Source of the DNA: Catenulispora rubra
GTDB taxonomy: Bacteria > Actinomycetota > Actinomycetes > Streptomycetales > Catenulisporaceae
NCBI RefSeq assembly: GCF_015356825.1
Contig: NZ_JAACYW010000042.1
Span: 1-56,828, forward strand
Reading direction: 5' to 3'
Length of the DNA stretch: 56,828 nucleotides
The notes beneath the pieces were generated by a model. The model was not told the origin of the DNA. It saw only the letters and a program-made list of their open reading frames with translations, and did no database searches. This document shows, one piece after another, positions 33,570 to 40,780 of the stretch. Position numbers and translations under genes: made by a program. Every line of letters begins with the position of its first letter. The stretch's first letter is position 1.

Positions 33570-34229
33570 TCACGCCTCGTCGAGCAGCCCCGCGTCCCGT
33601 CCCACCAGGGCCGCCTGCACCCGGTTCGCCACGCCGAGCTTCGCCATCACCCGCGACACGTGCGCCTTCACCGTCGCCTCGCTCAGGTACAGGTTCTTGC
33701 CGATCTGCGCGTTCGACAGCCCCCGCGCCACCTCGGCGAGCACGTCCCGCTCCCGCGGCGTCAGCTCCGCCAGCAGCTTCACGGCCTGCTCGGCGCGGTC
33801 CGCGACGCGCAGCCCGGTGTAGTGGTCCAGCAGCCGCTTGGTCACCGGCGGCGACAGCATCGCGTCGCCGCGGGCCACCACGCGCATCGCCGAGATCAGG
33901 TCGCGCGGCGGGGTGTCCTTGAGCAGGAAGCCGGTGGCGCCCAGGCGCAGCGCCTCGAAGATGTAGGCGTCCAGGTCGAAGGTGGTGAGCATGACCACCG
34001 GCGGCGGGTCGGGGGTGGCCTGCACGCGGCGCAGCGCCTCCAGGCCGTCCACGCGGGGCATGCGGACGTCCATCAGGACCACGTCCGGACGGTGCGCCGC
34101 GAGGGCGTCGACGACCAGCGAGCCGTCCTCGGCCTCGGCGACCACCCGCAGGTCCTCGGCGGACTCCAGGATGGTGCGCAGGCCGGCGCGGACCAGGCTC
34201 TCGTCGTCGACGAGCAGGATGCGGATCAT
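33570..34229 (-). CDS. NarL/LuxR-family response regulator
   Basis: A 219-residue response regulator. The receiver domain carries DDE (8-10), the phosphoacceptor Asp in VVLMDVRMP (D54) and the conserved Lys in GFLLKDT (K104). The LuxR-type helix-turn-helix (about 150-207) has LTPRERDVLAEVARGLSNAQIG and LSEATVKAHVSRVMAKLGVANR. It is translationally coupled to the histidine kinase (ATGA overlap), so the pair forms one two-component system. The targets are unknown. Similar pairs in streptomycetes often control an adjacent ABC transporter, but none is next to this one. Confidence 0.9.
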   Translation of the reverse strand: MIRILLVDDESLVRAGLRTILESAEDLRVVAEAEDGSLVVDALAAHRPDVVLMDVRMPRVDGLEALRRVQATPDPPPVVMLTTFDLDAYIFEALRLGATGFLLKDTPPRDLISAMRVVARGDAMLSPPVTKRLLDHYTGLRVADRAEQAVKLLAELTPRERDVLAEVARGLSNAQIGKNLYLSEATVKAHVSRVMAKLGVANRVQAALVGRDAGLLDEA

Positions 34230-35542
34230 GCGGCGGGCTCCGGGGAGGGGATCAGGCGGGGGGCGTCCGGGTCGGCGGTGCGGCCGGCGCGGTCCTTCTC
34301 ATCATCGGTCACGCAGGCCGTTCCGGCCGAGGGTCCGGTGCCGCGCTCGCGGCTGCCCGGGGAGACGATGACACCGTAGTCCGCCTCGTCCTTCTTCGCG
34401 TCGGCCTGCGGCCAGGGCAGCCAGGCCAGCACCAGGAAGCCGCCGCGGAGCGTCGGACCGGCCTCGAACGAGCCGCCGGCGACCTCCACCCGCTCGCGCA
34501 GCCCCGCCAGGCCCGAGCCGGCGCCGGGCAGCGAGGTGCCCACGACGCGCGGCGCCTGGTTCTCCACCCGCACCTCCAGGCCGATGTCCGGCGCGCCGGA
34601 CAGCCGGACCGTGGTGGCGGCCGAGGCGGCGTGCTTGTGGATGTTGGTGAGCGCCTCCTGGACCACCCGGTACGCGGCGCGGCCCACGGCCTCGGGCACC
34701 GGCGCGTCCAGGCTCAGGCTGCTGTTCGGCACCAGCCGCACCGACACGCCGGCCGCGGCCGAGCGCTCGACCAGCTCGGCGATGTCCGCGAAGCGCGGCT
34801 GCGGGGCCAGCGGGGCCGAGGTGTCGCCGCTGGCCAGCACGCCGAGCACGTCGCGCAGGTCCTCCAGCGCGGAGCGCGCGGTCTCCCGGATCAGGCCGGC
34901 GGTCTGGCGGGCCGCGGCGGGCTCGGGGCGCTCGGTGATCTCCAGGCCGCCGGCGTGCAGCGCGATCAGCGAGATGCGGTGCGCCAGGACGTCGTGCATC
35001 TCGCGGGCGATCCGGGTCCGCTCGGCCAGCCGGGCGGCCTCGGCCCGGACCTCCTGCTCGGCCTCGGCGCGCTCGGCGCGCTCCTGCAGGCCCACCAGCC
35101 GGTCGTGGCGGGCGCCGAAGTAGGCGCCGAACAGCACCAGGACCAGCACCCACAGCACGTTCACCAGCACGTCGGTGAAGGTCAGGTCGCCGTGGTTCTC
35201 GATGGCGGTCTGGGTCAGGTAGGCGGCGCCGCCGAGCGCGGTCAGGCCCCACATCACCCGGTCGCGGCGCTTCACCGCCAGCGCGAACAGCATCATCGCC
35301 AGCGGGACCGACACCTGGCCCACCACGGCCAGGAGCATGGTCAGCACGATGACGCGCTCGGTGCGCGAGCGCCGCCACCACAGCGCGACGGTGCCGACCA
35401 GCGCCAGCGAGCCCTGTAGGGCGGCCATCGGGAGGTCGTGCTTGTCCACGCCGTCCGTGTACAGGTCCGCGAGGCCCTCCAGCAGGGCCAGCGCCATGAC
35501 CGCGATGTCGCGGGCGCGCGGGAGCCAGGCCGGGGATTTCAC
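34226..35542 (-). CDS. NarL-type (HisKA_3) sensor histidine kinase
   Basis: A 438-residue kinase. The N-terminus has five hydrophobic segments between residues 12 and 143 with short loops, so it probably senses within the membrane. A coiled region (about 150-175) leads to the HisKA_3 motif RTRIAREMHDVLAHRISLI with the phosphorylated His (H183). The ATPase domain has QEALTNIHKHA and GSGLAGLRERVEVAGG. The last 60 residues are a disordered charged tail. GTG start at 35542, with TACGCT 6 nt upstream and thus probably leaderless, in the same 17-nt context as the thioesterase start. Confidence 0.87.
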   Translation of the reverse strand: MKSPAWLPRARDIAVMALALLEGLADLYTDGVDKHDLPMAALQGSLALVGTVALWWRRSRTERVIVLTMLLAVVGQVSVPLAMMLFALAVKRRDRVMWGLTALGGAAYLTQTAIENHGDLTFTDVLVNVLWVLVLVLFGAYFGARHDRLVGLQERAERAEAEQEVRAEAARLAERTRIAREMHDVLAHRISLIALHAGGLEITERPEPAAARQTAGLIRETARSALEDLRDVLGVLASGDTSAPLAPQPRFADIAELVERSAAAGVSVRLVPNSSLSLDAPVPEAVGRAAYRVVQEALTNIHKHAASAATTVRLSGAPDIGLEVRVENQAPRVVGTSLPGAGSGLAGLRERVEVAGGSFEAGPTLRGGFLVLAWLPWPQADAKKDEADYGVIVSPGSRERGTGPSAGTACVTDDEKDRAGRTADPDAPRLIPSPEPAA

Positions 35543-35554
35543 CCCTTCAGCGTA
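35543..35554 (-). promoter_or_regulatory. -10 element of a probable leaderless histidine-kinase transcript
   Basis: Minus-strand TACGCT (35549-35554), then GAAGGG, then the GTG start codon. It is identical over 17 nt to the thioesterase start region. Confidence 0.55.
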
Positions 35555-35616
35555 GGTCGGGTGCGGAACGGCGCACGTCCGACTTTCGTAGGGGAACGAT
35601 GGGGAACGAAGGCAGC

Positions 35617-35763
35617 ATGACCGCGGACCCGGCCGGCGCGCAGTTCCGGCGGCGCGGCGTGATCATTCTCACCCCGCGTGAACTGGTGCTTTCCGGCTGG
35701 TCCGGGCAGTGCCGGGACGAGGCCCTGAAGCCTTTGATCCTCAGCACCGCACGGACGGAGTGA
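35617..35763 (+). CDS. Small unknown ORF (48 residues), possibly frameshifted with the next
   Basis: ATG with GAAGG 6 nt upstream; an in-frame ATG lies at 35599. The translation includes RRRGVIILTPRELVLSGWSGQ. Third positions are GC-rich as in real genes here. Its TGA overlaps a GTG that begins the next short ORF (GTGA), either coupling or a frameshift in one original gene of about 90 residues. No family recognised. Confidence 0.35.
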   Translation: MTADPAGAQFRRRGVIILTPRELVLSGWSGQCRDEALKPLILSTARTE

Positions 35764-35894
35764 TCTACCTGTTGATCGACTGGAAAGAGTTCACCGAGAC
35801 GACGCGCGACCAACAGTGGGCGGCGGATATAAAAGCCTGGCTCGCTTCCGATCCGAAGGACACCGCTGCGAAGGACACCGCCGATGGCGACTGA
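35760..35894 (+). CDS. Small unknown ORF (44 residues) overlapping the glutaminase start
   Basis: GTG start in a 4-nt overlap with the previous ORF; the frame is also open further upstream. The translation has IYLLIDWKEFTETTRDQQWA and a polar end. It ends 11 nt inside the glutaminase gene, so the three may be translated as a coupled set. It could be the second half of a frameshifted gene. No family recognised. Confidence 0.35.
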   Translation: MIYLLIDWKEFTETTRDQQWAADIKAWLASDPKDTAAKDTADGD

Positions 35895-36834
35895 GGAAGG
35901 CGCGGCGGTCTCGATCGACGACATCGCCTACGACGCGCTGCTGGAGTGGATCGCCGACGAGGTCGCTCCGTTCGTCGGCCAGGGCCGCGTCGCGGACTAC
36001 ATCCCGGCGCTGGCCCAGGTGCCGCCGGACCGGTTCGGGATGGCCCTGGCCACGGTCGACGGACACCTGTACGGCGTGGGCGACTTCCGCGAGCGCTTCT
36101 CGTTGCAGAGCATCTCGAAGGTTTTCACGCTGGCGCTGGTGATGGCCGGCGACGCCGGGGCGCTGCGCGGCCGGGTCGGGGTGGAGCCGTCCGGCAACGC
36201 GTTCAACTCGCTGATCCAGCTGGAACTCGAGCGCGGGATTCCGCGCAATCCGTTCATCAACGCCGGAGCCCTGGTCGTCACCGACATCCTGCAGACCCAG
36301 ACCGGCGACGCGGCCGGCGCGGTCCTGGACTTCCTGCGCACCGAATCCGACGACCACACCGTGACGATCGACGGCGTGGTCGCGGCTTCCGAGGCCGAGC
36401 ACGGCGACCTGAACCTGGCGCTGGCGCACTACATGGCCGCGTACGGGAACATCGAGAACCCGGTCGGCCTCACCGCCGAGCACTACTTCCGGCACTGCTC
36501 GATCGCGATGAGCTGCGCCGAGACCGCGATGGCCGCGCTGTTCCTGGCCCGGCACGGCGTGCGCGCCGACGGCACCCGGCTGCTGCCGGTGCTCGGCGCC
36601 AAGCGGGTCAACGCCCTGATGATGACGTGCGGCGCGTACGACGCCGCGGGCGACTTCGCGTTCCGCGTCGGGCTGCCCGGCAAGAGCGGGGTCGGCGGCG
36701 GGATCGTCGCGGTGGTGCCGGGGCGCGCCGCGCTGTGCGTGTGGTCGCCGGCGCTGGACCCGCACGGGAACTCGGTGGCGGGCGTGGAGGCTTTGGACCG
36801 GTTCAGCGCGGCCACGGGGTGGTCGGTGTTCTAA
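35884..36834 (+). CDS. glsA: Glutaminase A
   Basis: A 316-residue serine-dependent glutaminase of normal length, hydrolysing glutamine to glutamate and ammonia in the cytoplasm. The beta-lactamase-like fold is shown by the catalytic SxxK in FSLQSISKVF (S76, K79), NPFINAGALVV, the AEHYFRHCSIAMSC segment and the C-terminal GLPGKSGVGGGI. The ATG lies 11 nt before the end of the preceding small ORF. A tandem repeat begins in its stop codon and a strong terminator follows. Confidence 0.93.
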   Translation: MATEEGAAVSIDDIAYDALLEWIADEVAPFVGQGRVADYIPALAQVPPDRFGMALATVDGHLYGVGDFRERFSLQSISKVFTLALVMAGDAGALRGRVGVEPSGNAFNSLIQLELERGIPRNPFINAGALVVTDILQTQTGDAAGAVLDFLRTESDDHTVTIDGVVAASEAEHGDLNLALAHYMAAYGNIENPVGLTAEHYFRHCSIAMSCAETAMAALFLARHGVRADGTRLLPVLGAKRVNALMMTCGAYDAAGDFAFRVGLPGKSGVGGGIVAVVPGRAALCVWSPALDPHGNSVAGVEALDRFSAATGWSVF

Positions 36835-36863
36835 GTGTTCTAGGCGTTCTAGGCGTTCCAGGC
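36828..36863. repeat. Four 9-bp repeats starting at the glutaminase stop codon
   Basis: gttctaagt, gttctaggc, gttctaggc and gttccaggc. The first unit contains the TAA stop; every in-register unit but the last supplies an additional in-frame TAA or TAG. Confidence 0.75.
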
Positions 36864-36873
36864 GGACGACCTC

Positions 36874-36919
36874 CACAGCGGCGCCACCGGATCCATAAGG
36901 ACCCGGCGACGCCGCTGTG
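36874..36919. terminator. Bidirectional terminator between glsA and pstB
   Basis: Arms 36874-36890 and 36903-36919 pair at 15 of 17 positions around a 12-nt loop. It separates two convergent genes. Confidence 0.75.
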
Positions 36920-36940
36920 CCGTCGAAAACTCCGGCCGGG

Positions 36941-37852
36941 CTAGCCGAACCGCCCGTTCACGTAGTCCGAAGTCCGCTCGTCCCGCGGGTCCTCGAACAG
37001 CTGCCGCGTCGGCCCCGCCTCCACGATCCGCCCCGGCGTGTCGTGCGAGGCCAGGAAGAACGCGCAGTTCTGCGACACCCGCGCGGCCTGCTGCATGTTG
37101 TGCGTGACGATCACGATCGTCAGCCGCCCGCGCAGGTCGGCGATGGTCTCCTCGACCCGGCGGGTGGACGTCGGGTCCAAGGCGGAGCAGGGCTCGTCCA
37201 TCAGCAGGACGTCCGGCTCCACGGCCAGCGAGCGGGCGATGCACAGCCGCTGCTGCTGGCCGCCGGACAGCGCGCCGCCGGGCGAGCGCAGCCGGTTGCG
37301 CACCTCGGCCCACAGCCCGGCCTGCGTCAGGCTGGTCTCCACCAGCTGGTCCCGCCGCGCCTTGCCGGCCTTGATCCCGGCCAGTTTCAGGCCGCTGACC
37401 ACGTTGTCGTAGATGGACATCGCCGGGAACGGGTTCGGGCGCTGGAACACCATGCCGACCCGGGCCCGCACGTCGGCCGGACGGCGCCCCGGCGCGTAGA
37501 TGTCGTCGCCGGCCAGCAGCACCCGCCCGGCCAGCTGCGCCGACTTCACCATCTCGTGCATGCGGTTCAGGATCCGCAGGTACGTCGACTTCCCGCAGCC
37601 GGACGGCCCGATGAGCGCCGTCACCTCGCCGGGCTCCATGGTCAGCGACACCCGCTCCAGCACCTTGTGGTCGCCGAACCAGGCGGACAGGTCGCGGGTC
37701 TCCAGGCCGACCAGCCGGCCGGAGCGCCCGATGTTCGCATCCAGGCCCGCGCCGGGGCCGATCGGATCGCCCGGGACGGCGGGCAACTGCTCGGTCGGAG
37801 CGTCCGCGGTCGAGGCCGTCGCCACCCCGCCGTACTCGTCTATCTCGGTCAT
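36941..37852 (-). CDS. pstB: Phosphate ABC transporter ATP-binding protein
   Basis: A 303-residue ATPase. Walker A is GPSGCGKST, the Q-loop is VGMVFQRPNPFP, the signature LSGGQQQRL and Walker B VLLMDEPCSALDP. The PNPFPAMSIYDNV block is diagnostic for PstB. The first 45 residues are an extension of about 40 residues over the usual PstB. The ATG at 37852 has GGGA upstream; a longer frame overlapping the preceding gene is unlikely. It is the last gene of the cluster. No phoU follows, unlike many pst operons. Confidence 0.93.
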   Translation of the reverse strand: MTEIDEYGGVATASTADAPTEQLPAVPGDPIGPGAGLDANIGRSGRLVGLETRDLSAWFGDHKVLERVSLTMEPGEVTALIGPSGCGKSTYLRILNRMHEMVKSAQLAGRVLLAGDDIYAPGRRPADVRARVGMVFQRPNPFPAMSIYDNVVSGLKLAGIKAGKARRDQLVETSLTQAGLWAEVRNRLRSPGGALSGGQQQRLCIARSLAVEPDVLLMDEPCSALDPTSTRRVEETIADLRGRLTIVIVTHNMQQAARVSQNCAFFLASHDTPGRIVEAGPTRQLFEDPRDERTSDYVNGRFG

Positions 37853-37865
37853 CGTGGTCCCAGCT

Positions 37866-38918
37866 TCAGTAGATGTTCGGCAGCAAGACGGTGGCGTTCT
37901 CGTACACGCACCACAGCAGCGCGGCCAGCACCGGCGCCATGGACAGGTACGCGGCACGGCGGTTCCAGAACACCGCGAGCGCCACCGTCACCACCACCGC
38001 GAAGGCCAGCGCCAGCGCCCACAGCTGCAGGGCCGGCCAGGCGTCGGTGTCGGAGGCCAGCGCCTTGTCCAGGTCGGTGCGCGCCCCGGTCTGCCCGGAA
38101 CCGGCGCCGGCCTGGCCGTCCAGCCGCGCGCCGACGTAGATCGCGTGCGTCGGGATCCACGTCGAGTCCCCGGTGGCCAGCACCAGCCGGTTCGGGAACT
38201 TGTCGTCGACCGGCTTGCTCCCCTGCCCGAAGGCGTTGACGGTGTAGGTGTAGGACCCCTCGCCGGTGGTGACGTTGATCTTGTCGCCGATCCGCAGCTG
38301 CGGCAGCGCGGCGAACGGCGCGCCGAACGTCCCGCGCCGCCCCATCAGCACACTGACACCCGGCTGCCCGGGCAGCACCGTGTACCGCACATGCCCCGGC
38401 CCGCGCGCCAGATCGGCGCCGGTGGTGCCCTCGACGACGATCGTCTGGTGCAGCCCGAGCCGGGGGATGTCCAGGATCATCACGGGGGCGCCGTCGGGCG
38501 CGGGGGCGACGGGGGCGGTGGCGTTGGCGAGCTCGGCGGCGAACGCCCGGTACAGGTTGGCCTGGCTGTGCTTCTCCTGCAGCCCGGTCAGGCCGAACGC
38601 GTAGACGCCCCAGCCGAGCAGCAGGACCGCCGCCAGGCTCGCGGCTGTGGAGACCATCCGGACCACGCGCAGACCCCGGCCCTCGCGCAGCCCGGCGCGG
38701 AGCGCGGCGAGCGACGGCCGCAGCTCGAACGGCTTCACAGCAGGCTGCGGATCGGCGGCGGCGCCGGCCTCCGGAGCGGTCTGCGCGATCTGGGCAGTCT
38801 GAGCGGTCTGAGCGGTCTCAGCGGTCTGAGCCGTCTCGGACTCGCCGTCCGGAGCCGCCGGCGCGGTCGGCTCCTCCGCGGTGGAGTCCACGGCGGGTTC
38901 CGCGGTGGGCGCGGTCAT
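37866..38918 (-). CDS. Sortase-fold membrane protein lacking the catalytic His and Cys (pseudo-sortase)
   Basis: A 350-residue protein. A low-complexity N-terminus (Ala/Gln/Thr repeats at 29-50) is followed by a membrane helix (about 88-109) and an outer domain (about 140-268) that follows sortases closely: VVEGTTGADLARGPGHVRYT, LPGQPGVSVLMGRRGTFGAPFAALPQLRIGDKI and SYTYTV. In active sortases GRR would read GHR and LATGD would carry the TLxTC cysteine. Here position 194 is Arg and position 250 is Gly, so transpeptidase activity is not expected. Two more helices (about 297-317, 323-341) end the protein. Its ATG overlaps pstS by 4 nt and pstB follows after 13 nt, so it is an integral part of the Pst operon. 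Confidence 0.8.
   Translation of the reverse strand: MTAPTAEPAVDSTAEEPTAPAAPDGESETAQTAETAQTAQTAQIAQTAPEAGAAADPQPAVKPFELRPSLAALRAGLREGRGLRVVRMVSTAASLAAVLLLGWGVYAFGLTGLQEKHSQANLYRAFAAELANATAPVAPAPDGAPVMILDIPRLGLHQTIVVEGTTGADLARGPGHVRYTVLPGQPGVSVLMGRRGTFGAPFAALPQLRIGDKINVTTGEGSYTYTVNAFGQGSKPVDDKFPNRLVLATGDSTWIPTHAIYVGARLDGQAGAGSGQTGARTDLDKALASDTDAWPALQLWALALAFAVVVTVALAVFWNRRAAYLSMAPVLAALLWCVYENATVLLPNIY
38773..38837. repeat. 9-bp in-frame repeats in the pseudo-sortase N-terminus
   Basis: About seven imperfect units of gagcggtct encode Gln-Thr-Ala / Glu-Thr-Ala repeats. Variation keeps the frame. Confidence 0.7.
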
Positions 38919-40780
38919 CTGCCGGGCCCCTTCTCCTCGCCGCCGGGCTGGAACGCCCCGGCCACGAAGGCCGCGTCCCGCTCGGCCGCCGCGAGCTTGC
39001 GACGCCGAATCAGCATGCTGCCGAACACCGGCGGCGCGATCACCACCGCCAGCAGTTCCAGCGACGTGAGGCCGGCCATCAGCTTCGGATCACGGTGCTG
39101 GGGCACGTCGGCGACCACCGACGTGGCCCCGCCGACGGTGCCGCCGGTGTCACCGCCGGTGCCTCCGGAGCTGTCCGTGGGCAGCCCGGTCAGCGGGTCC
39201 ACCCCGCCGGTGGTGCCGCCGGTCGTGCCGCCGGTGGTCCCGCCGGTCGAGCCACCGGCTCCGCCGGTCGTGCCGCCGGTGGTCCCGCCGTTCGACCCGG
39301 ACGAACCGCCGCTGGTGCCGCCCGACGTCCCACCGGTGGAGCCGCCGGTCGTGCCGCCCTTCTTGCCGCCCGAGCCGCCGGTGGACCCGCCGCTGGACCC
39401 TCCGGAGGTGCCACCGCCGGTGCCGCCGCCGACGGTGCAGTTCAGCGGTGCGCCGACCTTGTCGCACGGGCTCGGCTGCGGGGCGTCGACCAGCACGGTC
39501 AGCTGGCCGGCGGCGTTGAACGTCGGGTTCGGGCAGTTGGACAGGGTGTTGGGGTCGACGCCGGACTGCTGCCCGGGGATGTGCGAGATCTGCAGCATCC
39601 CGCCGCGCACCAGGTTCCGGGGAATCGGCGAGTAGCCGAGGTTGTCGGCTTCGGCCTGGCCGGCGCACAGGATGTAGGCCGCGTACTTGGACAGCGCGGC
39701 GCCGTGGTCGTCGGAGGCGCGGGGCACCGCGGGCAGCGTCCCGGTGTCCCTGGGCACGATGACGTAGCTGTAGCTGGAGATCGGGTACGACCGCGGGTCG
39801 CCCATCGTGTAGACCGCGTCGAGGTTCTGCTGCAGGTAGTTCGGGTCACTGGCCGGGGTGTTGTCGTCCACGCCGCGGATCTTGGCCGCGGTCAGCGCGA
39901 TGGCGACGTTCGACGCGGTCGGGACCGTGTAGTACCCGGCCGGGTTCAGCACCTTGACGACCGGCCAGAAGTTCAGCTTGGCGTAGGCGTACTCGTCGTA
40001 GCCGATCGCGCCCTCGCCGGTCGGCGACATGATGAAGTTCGCCACCACGTCCGAGCCGTTCTCGGCGTGCATGTTGCTGCTGGCCGGGGTCGGGTAGAAC
40101 TCGGTGTAGTCGCCGCACGAGATGCCGTTGATCGCCGTGCAGTACGCGTCCCACTGGGCCTTGTGCGTGTGCTCCATGTACCGGGTCCACTGCGCGGTCG
40201 CGCCGGAGCCGTCGGAGCGCACCACCGGGGTGATCGGCTCGTGCGGCAGGTTCCCGGGGTACTCGGCTTTGATCCGCGGGTCGTCCCAGGTGGTGATCTG
40301 GTTGGTGAAGATGGCGACCAGCACATCCGGGGACAGCCGCAGGTTCATGATCTGCTTGCCGCCGATGTGCAGGTTGTACATGAAGGTGGTGCCGCCGGCG
40401 GTCACCGGCACGTAGGAGAAGCGGTAGGTCGGGTTCTCGACGTTGCCCTGGCCGTTGGAGTGCCCGGAGGAGCCCACGCCCTGGTCCTCGGCGGTGCGGA
40501 ACGGCACGTCGGAGGCGGTGAAGTCGTCCTGGCCCTGTTCCCAGTCGGTGCGGCCGGCGGCCGAGCCGTTGGACGCGAAGTCGATGTTGATGCCCTGCGG
40601 CAGGACGTCGCGGCGCCACTGGTCCAGCGCCGGTCCGCTCCAGGACGAACCGGAGCCGCGCAGCGCGGTGGCGGCGTGCGCCGGGCTCGCGGCGGGCAGG
40701 CCTGCGGCGGCCAGCAGACCGCCGAGGCCGACCGCGGCCAGCAACGCCGGGATACGGCCTCTCAAGGTGTGTGTCTTCAC
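38915..40780 (-). CDS. pstS: Membrane-tethered phosphate-binding protein
   Basis: A 621-residue protein. A Sec signal (IPALLAAVGLGGLLAAAGL, cleavage near AHA-AT) lacks a lipobox. The PstS-type binding domain (about 35-440) includes LRGSGSSWSGPALDQW, FASNGSAAGRTDW, VRSDGSGATAQWTRYM and GAIGYDEYAYAKL. A Gly/Thr/Ser repeat linker (about 447-525) follows, then a membrane helix (about 567-590, LTSLELLAVVIAPPVFGSML) and a basic tail. It is therefore anchored by its C-terminus, not by lipid. The GTG at 40780 overlaps the pstA stop (GTGA); the longer frame is an artefact of pstA on the same strand. The linker could span the cell wall. Confidence 0.85.
   Translation of the reverse strand: MKTHTLRGRIPALLAAVGLGGLLAAAGLPAASPAHAATALRGSGSSWSGPALDQWRRDVLPQGINIDFASNGSAAGRTDWEQGQDDFTASDVPFRTAEDQGVGSSGHSNGQGNVENPTYRFSYVPVTAGGTTFMYNLHIGGKQIMNLRLSPDVLVAIFTNQITTWDDPRIKAEYPGNLPHEPITPVVRSDGSGATAQWTRYMEHTHKAQWDAYCTAINGISCGDYTEFYPTPASSNMHAENGSDVVANFIMSPTGEGAIGYDEYAYAKLNFWPVVKVLNPAGYYTVPTASNVAIALTAAKIRGVDDNTPASDPNYLQQNLDAVYTMGDPRSYPISSYSYVIVPRDTGTLPAVPRASDDHGAALSKYAAYILCAGQAEADNLGYSPIPRNLVRGGMLQISHIPGQQSGVDPNTLSNCPNPTFNAAGQLTVLVDAPQPSPCDKVGAPLNCTVGGGTGGGTSGGSSGGSTGGSGGKKGGTTGGSTGGTSGGTSGGSSGSNGGTTGGTTGGAGGSTGGTTGGTTGGTTGGVDPLTGLPTDSSGGTGGDTGGTVGGATSVVADVPQHRDPKLMAGLTSLELLAVVIAPPVFGSMLIRRRKLAAAERDAAFVAGAFQPGGEEKGPGR
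39201..39432. repeat. GC-rich degenerate repeats encoding the Gly/Thr/Ser linker of PstS
   Basis: Variants of ccgccggtggtg and ccgccggtcgtg recur with 9-, 12- and 15-nt spacing, always in frame. They encode runs of Thr-Thr-Gly-Gly and Ser-Gly-Gly. Confidence 0.85.

Noticed and set aside
37853..37957. N-terminal extension of PstB
   Set aside because: Overlaps the end of the pseudo-sortase gene, is Cys/Arg/Pro-rich, and the ATG at 37852 has a ribosome site and precedes all PstB homology.
37866..38918. Active cell-wall sorting system
   Set aside because: The sortase domain lacks its His and Cys, and no LPxTG-type sorting signal was seen on the neighbouring exported proteins.
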